Positions 12,572 through 24,904 are shown, counted from the first letter of the stretch. The stretch is DNA of 64,000 bases from Heterohyrax brucei (GCA_028571685.1 CM053143.1:159458329-159522328); one strand, 5' to 3'. Made by a program: numbers and translations. The notes: generated by a model from the sequence alone, not told the origin.

Positions 12572-12640
12572 AAAAAAAAAAAAAAAAAAAAACCCACTGC
12601 CATCAAATAGATTCCAACTCATAGCGAATTCTATCTAGCT
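12572..12640 (-). mobile_element. AfroSINE/RTE 3' tail fragment next to an A run
   Basis: An A run (12572-12591) precedes 'gccatcaaatagattccaactcatagcga', the minus-strand form of the shared SINE/RTE tail. Only about 50 bases of the element remain. Confidence 0.6.
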
Positions 12641-12652
12641 TTACTTATTTTG

Positions 12653-12745
12653 TGGGTCCTGGTGTACAGTGGTTAAGAGCCACAGTGTTGTATGTCTGTT
12701 TAACTAAAATGATTGCTGGTTTGAATCCACCAGACACTTCTAATA
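12653..12745 (+). mobile_element. AfroSINE head, 3'-truncated
   Basis: It shows 'ggtcctggtgtacagtggtt' (box A-like) and 'ctggtttgaatccaccag' (box B-like), then loses similarity. Confidence 0.75.
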
Positions 12746-12749
12746 TTAT

Positions 12750-13580
12750 ATACATTTATTGCATTATTATTTAGGAAAAGGGACTTGGTTGCTTTGAGTC
12801 AAAATTGATTTGATATCAACAAGTGTGATATTAGTAACTAATTTTAGCTCATATACATTATATATGCTGTGTGTGCTTGTATGTGTGAATTCCCAAGTGA
12901 AATTTAACTCACTCCAGAAAGAATTTTAAATGTTTGCATCATAATACCATTGCTTCCCCACTTCAATTACAAGTGCAGAGAGGCCCTTTTTAGATCATTT
13001 ATAGCCAAACTAAATATTTAAAAAATTGAGGTGCAAAGGGTAAAAAGAAAACAAATGACAAAAATGATGTTAATCAGTTCTAAGTGTTTTCCATGAGTTT
13101 ATTAAGATTTTTGTGTACATTAAATGTATTATTTTGGGGCTAAAGAGAATTTTACGATAATTCATATCTGCTGATAAATGAAGGATCATGGATCTTGATG
13201 TCTTGCTTCAGAATATTGTTTTAATTACGGGGTAAATATGCTCTTACTTAACCAGGAAGTAGTCACAAAAATGTTCTATTTTTTACATTATCAATGCTGC
13301 CACTGGGATGTGTTATATCATAATATCTAAGGAGGATCACCCAATAAGCAAAGCACACACTGGATTAATTGTGTTTTCTTACCCGTGGGTTGTATCCGAC
13401 TCTGCGGCACTTGGCCGGCTACCAATCTGCAGTGCAAAAGACCAGCTCTTTTCTACACGTGAACCCCATGTGAAATTAAGCCCTACAGATTCATAAGAAA
13501 ACAGAATTAAATCCATGAATACCTTACTTTTAACTCGTGTATGCAGGGCTCACTGGTTAATCTGACCCTGGTTGTGTTCT
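12750..13580. other. Unassigned AT-rich DNA
   Basis: Nothing recognised with confidence. Around 13385-13450 there may be a decayed SINE tail. Confidence 0.45.
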
Positions 13581-13584
13581 AGTA

Positions 13585-13790
13585 CCTTGGAGGAGTTGCT
13601 GGGTGGTACGAAGGGTTGAAGTGGTTGGCTGCTAGCAGAAGGGTTGGTGGTTGAAGTCCATTGAGAGATGCTTCATAAGAAAGAACTGACAATCTCCTTC
13701 TTAAAAATCATCCACTGAAAATTCTATGGAGCACAACTTTACTCTGACACGTATAGGGTGAGTGAGAATTGCACAATGGAAACTGGTGTT
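13585..13790 (+). mobile_element. AfroSINE, long variant
   Basis: A diverged copy of the longer AfroSINE subtype with the middle segment 'aagaactgacaatctccttc' and 'atcatccactgaaaattctatgg'. The same middle segment occurs at 60175-60225, supporting a subfamily. Confidence 0.7.
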
Positions 13791-14015
13791 GGTAATGGCA
13801 ATGACTTACCAGGATTTTCCTAATTTCTTAACACCTTGCATTACTTGATAAAGTGCTGATCATGAAAACACTCTTGTTTCTACTAAATAAACTGAAGAAC
13901 AGGTGACTACCATCAGATACAGTTCATGGGGAGATGTACCAAGGGATGATCTGATGCTTTGGATCCAGATATGCTTGCTATCTTTGATTTCATCAGCCCC
14001 CCGAGATTGTTTCCA

Positions 14016-14079
14016 TTATAAATTAACAACAGCAGAAATGGTTTTTCTTATAAATTAACAACAACAGAAATGGTTTTGC
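14016..14079 (+). repeat. 32-bp tandem duplication
   Basis: Two adjacent units of about 32 bp, each starting ttataaattaacaaca and ending aaatggtttt, differ at only two positions. No function is visible. Confidence 0.9.
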
Positions 14080-14524
14080 TTAAAAATGATCAAAAGACTT
14101 TTTTTAATTCTCTTATGCCAATATTAGATTTTTTTTGTTTGTTTTTTTGGACAACTAATGTATATGAGGCAATAGAATAAGTACATGATACTCAGTGGTC
14201 TATTAATAGATTAGGTCTCTGCATCTGAACAGTGAAGCTTCAGTTAGTGGATCACATACACAAGATTTTAAGGAGATAAATGGAATTGCTGCTCAATTTT
14301 AGCAACAATCTTTAGTACTCCCAAGTACCCAGATCACTACCATGGCAAAATCAAAGTATTCCAGTTCCATTTTGCAAATGGAAGAATATTGTTTACATCA
14401 TTACTGCCTAGTATTTCACTTATCCGAATATATTTACCTGAATTTTGAACTTGTAATTAAAAAATACTATGAAGAACATATACCTCAATAGTTTCTAATT
14501 GTTTCTCAATCTACTTTCACATTT

Positions 14525-14685
14525 TGTCCTCATCATTTCCGTGATACCTCTGTGCAGTATTCCATTTTATGAAAAGTAAACGGGTGTTATTAAAAGTAGA
14601 GTGACTCATCTAAGATTCAAACTTTATTAATTATTGTATCTAAAACATGAACTCACATCCTCTAGTCTTTGGTGTGTAGTTTTTA
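14525..14685 (-). mobile_element. MIR-like relic
   Basis: The order 'cattttatgaaaagtaaac', 'gagtgactcatctaag', 'gaactcacatcctctagtct' follows the pattern of the MIR core read in reverse. It is old and diverged. Confidence 0.45.
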
Positions 14686-14689
14686 AACA

Positions 14690-14805
14690 TTACAGCTGCT
14701 AACCAAAAGGTCAGCAGTTCAAATCTACCAGGCGCTCCATGGAATCTCTATGCAGTGGTTCTATTCTATGGTATCTATATATCAAAATCAACTAGAAGGC
14801 ACCTC
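14690..14805 (+). mobile_element. AfroSINE fragment
   Basis: It shows 'gctgctaaccaaaaggtcag', 'gttcaaatctaccaggcgct' and a diverged tail. The head is mostly missing. Confidence 0.85.
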
Positions 14806-14819
14806 TTTTCTTTAGTTTT

Positions 14820-15845
14820 TTTTTTTTTTTTTATCCTTGATCTTGGAGTTTTTGATGCCACAAAGAGAATACTAAGAGCTATAACATTTGAAATCTAGTC
14901 TTGCTTTAGTAGCTACGTGCTATTTTACTGTATAGATCATGGATTTTTAAGCTGTAATAAAATATACTTATATCTGTTGAAATATTGTAAATATAGGATT
15001 AAGCACTTGTATCTAAGTGAACATTGTTACGTGACTCAGAGCTTGAAAGAGAAACACTTGTATTACCGAGAGTGAGAAAGTATTTTGATGCATATACCGT
15101 ACTAAACTTATCACAAATGTATCATCATTCAGTCCATTAACTAATATTTACCCAGTCCTGGTAGTTTGGTACCAAAACCATTGAGAGTTTTTATTCTTTA
15201 GTGAATGTCGGACTATATACATATATGTTTGGAGTTATAATGTAGTCAGTTGTCTTAAAGAGAGTTTCCTGCTTGGTGAATAACCTAATTACAGTTACAG
15301 AAATTACTATTCTTGTAACAGGGGTACTGGTTTGTTTTGTTTCTCTTTGGGGTCATAACATACCTTATATTGAGACCAGATAGATGGATCTTATTTATAC
15401 AAACTATCCCTACTTTCTCTCTTATCAATAATTGGTGTTTTATAAGAAATGTTTGCTATTGTGGAGCAATGGAAGCAGGAAAATGAATTAAGGTAGCATT
15501 GCAACTATAATCAACTTCATAATATATAATATAGTCAGGTCTTCCTTTTAGGAGCTGCAGGGTCACAGTATGGATAACTGCTTTGGCAACTTGTGTGGAG
15601 TCTGTTGATGATTTCTAGGGCAACGAACACCAATTCTTATTGTCTCTTGTTGGTTTATCTATTGTCTCTCTCTATTCCTTCCTCCTTTTCCTCCCTGCAC
15701 CACTTTGTCTCCTTTGTTATGTAGTAGCATTGTATTGGTATGTCATTGCAAGAGTCCTGCTAACAGGTGGGAATTGAAGAGATGCTGACTCTATACTGAC
15801 TCTCAGATATCATTACACAGTGTCAAAAAATAGGTGAATTTTTTG
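14820..15845. other. Unassigned AT-rich DNA
   Basis: A T run at 14820-14832 is followed by DNA with no gene or repeat I can name. Confidence 0.5.
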
Positions 15846-15847
15846 AA

Positions 15848-16240
15848 AAACATTATCTCAGTTATCTAGCGCTGCTATAACAGAAATACTATAAAGCGGA
15901 TGGCTTTAAGAAACACATATTCATTTTCTCACAGTTTAGGGGGCTAGAAGTCCAGCTGCAGGGTGCCGGCTCTGAGGAAATCTTTCTCTCTGTATGAGCT
16001 CTGCAGGAAGGTCATTGTCTCTTCTGAGCTTTTGCTCCTGGGAGGTCTTCACATGCTTGGCATCTCTAGTCCCCTTTCTCACTTTCATGTATTTTGTTTC
16101 TCAAAAGAAATCAACTCAAGACATGTTTTACCCTAATCCTGCCTCACTGACATAATAAAGATAATTTGCTCCAAAATGAGATTGTAACCACAGGCATATT
16201 TAAATCTGTAACAAACACCACCACCATATACATATACTTT
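15848..16240 (-). mobile_element. Solo LTR, ERVL-MaLR (MLT1-like)
   Basis: The order 'agcgctgctataacagaaat', 'attttctcacagtttagg', 'ggctagaagtcca', then 'cctgcctcactgacat' is the reverse reading of the LTR family seen here at 22323, 41012 and 56474. It is decayed at the right edge. No coding part is present. Confidence 0.7.
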
Positions 16241-16498
16241 GGAAGTATATTGTGATAACAAATTCATCTTTCTGTAAGGTCTCATTGGTATTTATTGTTT
16301 CTGAAGCCTCATAATTTTGGTACCATAGAAATCATTCATTATTAATCATTGTAGAGTGTTAAGGGTAAGACAAATTATTCTGAAAAAATCTATGCCAAAC
16401 ATAGTTACTTAGGATTTTATGAAGATTGCTAGAAATCGTCTACATTCTCTTCAGACATCATTTGTACTTAATCCATGTAGAAGAAATTTTTGTATATG

Positions 16499-16866
16499 TG
16501 GTCCGACTATTAAGTCTCTGAGCTTAATACTGCGCAGTAGCAAGCTGGTGAACGTAATTGTATAGTGCTCTGTGATGGAGGTTATAGCCAATAACCAAGT
16601 AACTGTATTGGAACACCTTCCCTACTCATTTGATCTGGCTTCTAACGATGTTTTTTCTTTAATAGAATACAAGGAAATATTGAAAAGAAGACACCTTTAT
16701 GACATTCAGGACATCAATGATAATATGATGACAGCTCTGAGGGCCATTCCAGGAAGAGTTCCAACATTGCTTTGAAGGGTGGACCAGACCCTGGCATGGG
16801 TGACAGCTGTATAATATTCAGCAATGAGGTATGCAGCATGAGTTTGTAAAGTTGTCAGTCCTAGAA
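16499..16866 (+). mobile_element. Mariner derivative A (left arm collapsed)
   Basis: Terminal sequence ggtccgactattaagt at the left mirrors the right end (reverse complement of gtcagtcc). Inside is a mariner transposase C-terminal fragment with VLEHLPYSFDLASND, which holds the last catalytic-type Asp region, then YDIQDIND. Compared with the palindromic copies at 29391, 38220 and 60335, most of the left arm is missing, leaving about 30 bp of terminal repeat next to the core. It cannot move by itself. Confidence 0.8.
16572..16775 (+). pseudogene. Mariner transposase C-terminal fragment
   Basis: 67 codons with VLEHLPYSFDLASND (mariner norm: HPPYSPDLAPSD) and a helix-rich end. Earlier catalytic residues and the DNA-binding domain are absent. 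Equivalent fragments are at 29600-29841 (plus), 38317-38544 (minus) and 60349-60654 (minus). Confidence 0.8.
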
Positions 16867-16924
16867 TGTCACCATAATGGTGCATACAAATTTGTGTACT
16901 CTACGTGAATGCCTTAGACTTTTC

Positions 16925-17330
16925 TTTTTTTTTTAAAGTTCCGGGATCATGATTTATTGTGCTCTAAGTGAAAGTTTACAATTCAAATCAGTTTGTTGTA
17001 CAGAAATTTACACATACATTGTTATGACCCTTGTTGCTCTCCTTACAGTGATGTAACACAATCCTCTCCATCCTATGTTTCCTATATCCATTTAACCAAT
17101 TCCTGTTGTCTTCTGTCTTTTCGTCTCACCTCCAGAAAGAAGCTGCTAGTTTAGCCTGTTTGAGGCAAGAAGCACACTCTTCGCTAGTATCATTTTATGT
17201 CTTACAGACCGGTCTAATCTTTGTCTGATGAGCTAACTTTAGGAATGGTTTTAGTTCTGGGCTAACAGAGTCCAGGGGCCATGTCTTCAGTGGACCCTTG
17301 ACTCTTTCAGATCATCAAGTCTAAACCTTA
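16925..17330 (-). mobile_element. L1 3' UTR end
   Basis: A T run is followed by 'tttattgtgctctaagtgaa' and 'agtttacaattcaaatcag', which read in reverse as a poly-A-tailed L1 3' end. It differs from the 3' ends at 8870 and 51790, so it represents another L1 subfamily. It is strongly 5'-truncated. Confidence 0.6.
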
Positions 17331-17339
17331 GACTTATTT

Positions 17340-18230
17340 TTTAAATAGCACTGAAGAAACAGCATGAGTATATTTTAACTTATTAAGAATCAATTATGAT
17401 AAGCTTAAAAGAGAGAATAACAATGAAGAAGAGAATGATGAGTCAGTAAGCATGAAACAGCAATTTAAACAGTGCAGGCTAATTGCCATTCTCCTCAACG
17501 AAGTCTTTGTCCCTGAATGAAGATGACATGAGTTAAGTAAACTTGTTATTTCTCAGACACTTTCAGCACCCACTTTCTACAGTCAGTATAGACTAGGGAA
17601 GTGTTTGCAGGTAATCTACTTCTTCCCACTTTTTGCCATTCAAATACCTGAAAGTCAAGTATGCCATTTGGTGTTCAACTGGAAAAACAGTGAAGAAAGT
17701 TGCTGTGTTCTTTAAGAACTGGTATTCAGTGTATTCAGTTGGTATTCAGTCTTTCTAGAAGATTCTTTTCTTTCTTTTTTGCTGTTGTTAGTCTGTAGAT
17801 TGATTAACAACTCCATGATGTGTCAATATTTTCCCTTCTCAAACTTGGGTTCCCTACTTCCAATTTTCCTGTGCTCTCCAGCCTTCTTATCCTTGCCCCT
17901 GAGCTACTGGGACCCCTTAGTCTCATTTTGTTTTGGAAATATGTCCAGTGTTTGGTTGAATGGTACACCTTAGGGGTGAATTTATTACTGACCTGAAAGG
18001 GTATCCAGACACCATATTCTCAGGGTTTCTCCAATATGCCAGGCTGTTTGGTTCTATATTTTGATCCATCTCTGTTTGGGGTCCTTTACTCTGATCTCTG
18101 TCCTATACAAGTGATTTCCAAAAGCAATTTTCACTTTATGTGATTCTTACTTTAATACTGTCTTTAGGTAAAAATATTCTTAAAAATATAATTCCACTTC
18201 ACTTTGACATCTCTCAGTTCTTTATCAGCT
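17340..18230. other. Unassigned DNA
   Basis: No gene or repeat recognised. The open frame at 17779-17973 is hydrophobic and has no motif. Confidence 0.5.
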
Positions 18231-18234
18231 TTTG

Positions 18235-18380
18235 CTTTGTCTTGTTTAGACTAAAATTTACTAGAAAACAAAGGCTGCGTGTTCTTGATACTTTTGGCTA
18301 TTGTAGACCATCATCACTAGTATATTGTTGGTGCTCAGTAAAAATGCATAGATTGTTTTTTAAATGAGTGGACAGAGAGC
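18235..18380 (+). mobile_element. L2 3' end relic
   Basis: The order 'cttgtttagactaaaattt', then 'ttggtgctcagtaaaaatg', then 'aaatgagtgga' follows the end of L2/MIR-type elements (normally '...gtaggtgctcaataaat...gaatga'). Confidence 0.6.
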
Positions 18381-18384
18381 TAGT

Positions 18385-20505
18385 GATGCATTAAAATACA
18401 TATCTTATAAATCATGACAATAAGCAACACTTCAATTTTTAATAGAAAAAAGCAAGGCTTGGATATTGATGGAAAAATCAAAATGAACTTCTTTTGTAGA
18501 TCTAGGAGCATACATTACACTTTTATATACATAGGGAAGTCTGCTATGAACTTCTCTTTAAATTGAAAGCATACAGAATACAAATTTCAATGTTACAAAA
18601 GTTTAAGGATATATTTGCTGTGGAAGAATCAGGATAATTCCTTGACTTGACTACTTGGATTTTCAGGGCAGCAACTCCATCCTCTGGATAAAATGAGAAA
18701 TGATATTATTATCAATATTTCAGTTTCTACCTTTCCTTTCTCATTCAACCCCTTGACTTTCTTTTTTGCAGTGGTTTGCTTATAAGAAAATCTGAGTGTA
18801 ATTGTAAAGTCCTTACTCTTATGGCCACAACTACTAAACATATTCCTGGACTGATGCTGCTCTGCTGTTGGAAGAGAGTATTGGAATCTGAGGGGAACCT
18901 GGACCACAAACAATTCATGCCTGAAGATGTAAGAAGGCACTTGGCTTTGTGGAATTGTTTCTTGACTTGTACGCTGATGTGAGCAACTCAAGTACTTTAA
19001 CATCTAGGACACTGTCATGCCTGTCACTATAGTATTCTTAGAATTAATGATTTACTCATACTAATATAAGAAATTGTCTATATTGATGCTGGAATAAATC
19101 AATATTATTTATGTACATATGTAATCATGTATATATAATACAGAAGATCTCTTGAAAATACTTGAGACACCATTGTTATAGAATAAAATTTTGTGTATCA
19201 ACAAAACTTACTTTAATAGCATTTTCTAAGATTATTTCAGTGTCAAATGTTGAAACTGAAAATATATGCCTGAAGCTAATTTAATAAATTTTATTTCAAG
19301 GATTTAATGAGAAGTATGAATATGCCAAATTCTATGTGAGGTATCACTGATTCTCATCATAAAATATTAAATGATTCATACTGCATCTATTTTGAAACAA
19401 TCTTAAATTTCTCATCTATGATCACCTTTCTCTTCTTTATTCCTTTCTCACCATTAGAATGCATTCCCTACTCTCCTCAACTAAGTTCTTCTCAGAGCTT
19501 TGCATTCCAGCTGCCACTTCAGGGAACTTATTGTGTAGAAAAACGGAAGCAGTCCTGTAACCCATTATCTTTTTCTTTTGAGAGTGTTAGGGGAAAAAAA
19601 AAGGACCCCCATGAAAATATCTGCTCACATTGTATTGTAGGACACACTAACGGTGGTTAGCAGCCGAAGGACAACACACAATCCTTAATGCTGAAATACT
19701 TTTCACAGGATGTACCTATTTTACTTTTAAAAATAAATTTAGAATCTATGGAGACATGACTGGCTGTGTGGGCTGCTGGAAGTTACATCTATGAGTGTGG
19801 AAGGCACTCAGTAGTCATGGCAATGGACTCAAGCATGTAATAATCACAAAGATGGTAAAATCCAGGCAAAGTTCTGTCCTGTTGTATATACAGTCACTGA
19901 GAGAGGGTGCCAACCCACAGCAACCACAACTGGCTAGAGGGTGTATAATTAATAGGGTATAAAATGGAAAGGCATAAGAACAGAAATGGCCCAATTCAGT
20001 ATCCAATATGCAATTTTTAAAACAATCACCACATGTTATATCCACCCAGAATGCATCCTAATGCACGAGAAGCACTCCTTACATGCTATGTAGACATTCT
20101 GAAGTTTTCCAAGGTGAGAATTTTTGCCTATGTGTTGATTATATACTTTCAGTCATTAGTAATATTTGATATTCACTAAAATCCATAACATTCATACTAG
20201 TTTGACTTAACAATTCAATTCATTGACTTAACTCACCTTATATTTTTTAATTTTACACTAGAGTTTTTAACCTCAATTATAACACATTGCATGCCTGGGA
20301 GAAAGAAAATCAAAATTGAATAAACAAAACTCAAAGCTTCAAATCACCTTATCACCATCTTTTAGTCCCTCTATTTACAAATGGGCTGAAAGTGCAATTT
20401 ACCTTTGATACCACTACATCCTAATCTCCTGTTTATTGTACCTCTTAATATATTTTTCTCCATTGCTCTGAGTCCATGTCTACTTTATATGATTGCTTTC
20501 TTCCA
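18385..20505. other. Unassigned AT-rich DNA
   Basis: No recognised gene. The longest frame is 124 codons on the minus strand at 18629-19003, with no motif I know. It is low-confidence and not called. Confidence 0.45.
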
Positions 20506-20509
20506 TATC

Positions 20510-21065
20510 TGTGATGGTTAAAACTGTGTGTCAACTTGACTGGACCAATGTTTTGGCAGCTGTATACAGTGGCAGGGGTGAGGCTTTTCATGGCTCACCC
20601 TCTCCCCCAGTCTTCATCTTCTTGCCTTGCACTGCCTATTTCCATCTGCTCTCTTTGCCAGCAGCTCCCGCTCTTTTTTCTTTTTTCATCTGATTCCTGG
20701 GACTTGAACTAGCAGCTGTTGGATTCATTGACCCTTACACCTCACAAGAAAGAGCCCTGTTCCCTAACCTCTTGTTTCAGGGTTTGCCAGACCCTGCAGC
20801 TTGGTGAGTCAACAGAAACCTCACAGTCTCCCCCTCCAGTTTGGGATTCCCAGACCTATACAGTAGGTGACCTGGAGTGCTAATCTCTGACCTGCTGACC
20901 TTGGGCTCAACAGCTTTGAGGGCTGTGTGGGGCTTGTGCTCCAATCCAGGACTTGGGACAATTCAGTGTCTACAATTGTGTGAGCTGTTTCCATATGTAA
21001 ATCCTTCTCTATACATACTGTATGTGTTACTGGTTTTGCTTCCCTAGAGAATCCAGCCTAAGACA
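20510..21065 (+). mobile_element. Solo LTR, ERVL (MLT2-like)
   Basis: It begins tgtgatggttaaaactgtgt and ends 'ttgcttccctagagaatcc' ... 'taagaca', the layout of ERVL LTRs (TG...CA). A 5-bp flank pair atatc (20505-20509) and atgtc (21066-21070) matches 4 of 5, fitting an ERVL-type duplication. There is no internal viral sequence, so it is a solo LTR left by recombination. Confidence 0.8.
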
Positions 21066-21479
21066 ATGTCTTTGGAGTTTATCTCTAGAAACATTTGTGA
21101 TGCCTTTTATTCCACTCCCTCCCCCCAAGTGCTTTGGAAGATTTGTGTCCAGATATTTTTTGCTTGGTTTTCTTTTTCTTCTCAAAAGATGGTGATTTCC
21201 AATGCTTTAAAAATATATACCCTAAACTAAGAGAAAATATATATATATATGTATATTTATTCTTTCAATTTTCTGTTTTTTTTTCTTTTTTTTTTTTTAG
21301 AGCTCTACTGTCTTGGATGTTCTTCATTTGTATTCACATCACTTTAACTTTTGTCTGATATATTATTTAGCCTACATCTTACTAGCTTTTCAAATATTTT
21401 GTCTGTCTTTACTGTGTCGCTACTGTCCTTCTGGGAATGAACTTCTTTAGAAACTTAGATTGCTCCACATCCCCTGGTT

Positions 21480-21600
21480 GTACTGTTCTTCCTTCCTTCC
21501 TTCCTTCCTCCCTTCCTACCCACCACCCCTTTTCTTTCTTTCCCTCTCTCTTTTTTTTCACTCCTATTTCTCTTTTTATTATATTTTGGATAACTTCTAC
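21480..21600 (+). repeat. CT-rich low-complexity tract with (CTTC)n
   Basis: Repeated ttcc units (ttccttccttccttcc) grade into pyrimidine-rich DNA. The open frames across it on both strands are composition artefacts. Confidence 0.9.
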
Positions 21601-21696
21601 TGACATTTTTCATGCCCACCAACTCCTTTTTATGCTCTGTTTGGTCAAACTCACAAGCCTGCTGAACACATTTTTATTGTCCAACCTCTGAGAGGA

Positions 21697-22035
21697 ATCC
21701 TCACGGCATAGTAGTTGAGGGAAACAGTGACGGCATAGTGGGTTAAGTTCTACGTCTGCTAATCAAAAGGTCAGCAGGTCAAATCTGACAGGCGTTCCTT
21801 AGAATCTCTATGGGAAATTCTACTCTGACCTTTGGAGTTGGCCAGACTCAGCAGCAGTTTTTTTTTTTTTTTATTGTTGTTGTTGTTTGTTTTTTGTAGT
21901 AGTTGAGAGCTTTATCTGTTAATTCAAAAATTGCAGCTTGAATCCACCAGGCATTCCTTGGAAGCCTTAAAAGGGCAATTCTACTCATAGGGCAACTATG
22001 AGTCGGAATCAGCTTGAGAGCGAAGGGCTTGGATT
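21697..22035 (+). mobile_element. AfroSINE (host of a nested AfroSINE)
   Basis: Its head (cacggcatagtagttgag) lies at 21697-21719 and its body resumes at 21908 (agctttatctgttaattc), continuing through 'gaatccaccaggcattcctt' to the tail 'ctatgagtcggaatcag'. Another AfroSINE has landed in its head. Confidence 0.85.
21720..21896 (+). mobile_element. AfroSINE nested in an AfroSINE, perfect 11-bp TSD
   Basis: A complete copy from 'acagtgacggcatagtgggt' to a T-rich tail, flanked by tagtagttgag at 21709-21719 and 21897-21907. The duplicated target is part of the host SINE's head, so the order of insertion is clear: the host came first. Confidence 0.9.
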
Positions 22036-22322
22036 GTTTTTTGGATCTTCAGAAAAGTGTGACTTCTCTGCTTCTAATTCAACTTGGTTGTTTCTTGTCA
22101 TCTTGCCTCTTTTTTCAGTAAAAAGCAAAACAAAGATTCAGTAGATTTTTCAAGATTTTCTTGTTGGTTAAAGTGGGAACAACTGTAAAAATACCTGAAA
22201 ACGATGAAAACAACAGTGTGTGTTTTAAATACATGTGACTGAAACCATGTGAGTCGAAGTTTCAGTGTAATCAAGTAGCAGTGATAGCACTTGTCAGAGC
22301 CATTACTCAGCTACCTACCTAC
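22036..22322. other. Unassigned DNA between SINE and LTR
   Basis: Nothing recognised. Confidence 0.5.
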
Positions 22323-22832
22323 TGTAGATTAAATAGTGTCACCCAAGAATATGTGTACCAATTTAGCTAGGCTATGATTCCCAGCATTGTGTGATTGTGC
22401 ACCATTTTGTCACATGATATGATTTTTCTGTGTATTATGAATCCTGACTCTGATGTTATTGAGGGAAGAGAGCAGCGCAGTTACATTAATGAGGTAGAAC
22501 TCAATCTATGTGATTGTGTTGTATCTTGAGCCAATTTCTTTTGGGATATGAGAGAAGTGAACAGAGACATGGGGGGGCCTCCTACCACCAAGAAAGCAGC
22601 ATCAGGAGCAGAGCCCATCTTCGGATTTCAGTTGCCCTTGCAGGGAAGCCCATAGTGCAGGGAAAGATTGATGAGAAGAACCTTTCTCTAAAGCCAAAAG
22701 AGTAAGCCTTCTCCTGGAGCTCATCTCTGAACTTGCACTTCTAGCCTAGTAGACTATAGAAGAATAAATCTCTGTGTGTTAAAACCAGGCACACGTGATA
22801 TTTCTGTCACAGCAGCACTAGATAACCAAGAT
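22323..22832 (+). mobile_element. Solo LTR, ERVL-MaLR (MLT1-like)
   Basis: It begins tgtagattaaatagtgtc (family norm: tgttatggattgaattgtgtc) and ends 'cagcagcactagataacca' followed by 'agata'. Middle landmarks are 'gctaggctatgattcccag' and 'ccaccaagaaagcagcatc'. The open frame at 22514-22705 lies inside the LTR and is not a gene. Confidence 0.8.
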
Positions 22833-22837
22833 ACCAC

Positions 22838-22990
22838 TTATTGGCATCTAGTGGATAGCAACTCAGAACGACTCCTATAGGACAAAGTAGAAGTGCCCCT
22901 TTAGATTTTCCAAGGAGAGGCTGGTGGATTTGAATTGCTGACCCTTTGGTTAGCAGTCAAGCTCCTAACCACTGCGTCACCAGGGCCCCA
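22838..22990 (-). mobile_element. AfroSINE
   Basis: Reverse of the SINE: tail 'ggcatctagtggatagcaac', middle 'attttccaaggagaggctgg', box B-like 'tggatttgaattgctgac', and head 'taaccactgcgtcaccag'. It abuts the LTR at 22832. Confidence 0.85.
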
Positions 22991-22999
22991 TTTAGAAGG

Positions 23000-24900
23000 T
23001 TCAAAAAGTAAGTTAACTGAGTTTTAGCTTTGTGAGTATATTGACACACATAAGCTGGATTTACAAAAACGTATTTTTGTTATAGCTAGCTACAGGAATG
23101 TTTTTACTAAGAAATAACAAATTTCTTCTGGAACAGTACAGAAATATTTTATAAATGCTCATTTTAGTGTGACTCCTTCTGGCAGTGTCACCTGGTACAC
23201 ATTCACCTAGCAATGGTATTGCAAAGAGAAGTATTTTTCAGCAGTAAAAGTGGATAAACTTTATATATGAGTATCAAATTCTGCCCTAACGTTGATTTAC
23301 TCAACTACATAAAGTCAAATGTGTCTCTGTAAGGATTCCCTATTTCTCTTAGATGAGTGTCTGTTGAATTCATAAGCTCTTGCAATATATATCATGACAT
23401 TTCTACTGAAAAAAAACTTCCATGATGTACCATCAGCCATGGATTTATGGAATGAGGCTATAACTGAGTCAGATGTAGTTAAACTTTTATTCTGTGACAA
23501 TTTAAATTTAAATGCTATTGAAAAATGTATGAATTTTCCTTTATTACTACTCCAGGGCATAACGTCAGCTCTTGCTGATGATATATCTAATCAGATTGCA
23601 GGGAGAATGAAAATATAACAAAACAAAACAAAACAAAAAAATACCAGCCTAAATAAAAATCTGATAAACAGAACGACTATAAACAGTCTTTTCCTGTATC
23701 CACATGTTTAGTCACTAATAGTTGCAATGGTGATGTTGTATGGTAGATCAATGACTGTCCTTTCAATTTTGTATTCTGGTTATATAAAAGATTATTCTTT
23801 GGTCCTAAAGCCACAGGTGTCACCACAGAGAGCTTTAAAGTTAAAACACATTACAACACATTTGAAATCAAAGTTAAAATGAGTGACACTCTATTTGTTC
23901 TCGATAAATGGCAACCCCCCTCTTCCCCAGCTTACTCCTATTTATCCTGGGCCTTTTAGATAATGCAGAAATTGTGGGATATCTAACAGGGGCAGGCATG
24001 TAGCTCTGCAGCCGCTCTGTTTCCCAGCATTCCTTAGCTTTGCCATGTGGCTAGGAGCACATCAGCACCTTTTAAAACACATCCTCTAGCTACTGCCTGC
24101 GGTGCACTCACCACAGCCCTGCAGCCTGCAGATCACTGAAGGGCATGCTGTTTTCACTTCTTCTCATGCCCCCAGTGAAGCGGATTTTCAAAGCAGGAAG
24201 CATTACAAACCTGGCAAACTGGCTGCTTTCCAAATTTTCAGATTTACTCCTTTGGCTGTATCATTTATGGAAATTGATTCTTTCATTCATGTCTGGGTGG
24301 TACTAGCAACTCTCTGTGGAATGTAGCCAGAGGAACAGCATAGAAGAGGTAATGAGAGAGGCAGAGCAGTTGCATATGTATGGTGAGTACAAGAAAAGGG
24401 GCAATTTTCCATGCAAATTTCAGGCAGTCCTTTCATTCTATTCAATCACTAGCGACTAGTCAGCATCAGACTGAGGCTTACAGAATATGAATCTAGTGGG
24501 CTTTATAAAATATACCATGATCTCTTTCTCTAAAGGTATTTCTGTGCAACAACATCATTATTATTATTTGAGTGAAATCTTGTAACACACGAGTTATCAT
24601 AGTTCATGACTTTCTGAGTCAATCAAACTTAAGATACTCATCTGTGTGGTTAAAGTCATGGGGTCTTATTTCTTGTATAGTTGGGCACAGAGTTGTTCTG
24701 GATAACAGGCAGAACATGGAATAGGGTACTGTTCAGGAACAACCAGAATATCAAAGGGTATCTGGAGTTTCCAAAATGCATTTCCTTAAAAAAAAAAAAA
24801 AAAAAAAGTTTATATTTATGTAACAACACCACCAAAAATTCTAGGTATTGTGGCTGACACTGAAAATATAAAGGAAAGATTTATCTTTATTCTTAGTAAT
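23000..24900. other. Unassigned DNA
   Basis: No gene or named repeat. Overlapping open frames on both strands near 23315-23618 have no motif. An (AAAAC)n run is near 23618-23640 and a poly-A run is at 24788-24807. Confidence 0.45.
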
Positions 24901-24904
24901 TTAT

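Noticed and set aside
18629-19003. 124-codon minus-strand open frame
   Set aside because: Polar, Ser- and Lys-rich translation with no domain. An overlapping plus-strand frame of similar size shows how open the region is by composition.
21409-21691. Overlapping frames on both strands at a CT-rich tract
   Set aside because: Low-complexity repeat produces Lys/Glu- or Phe/Pro/Ser-rich frames.
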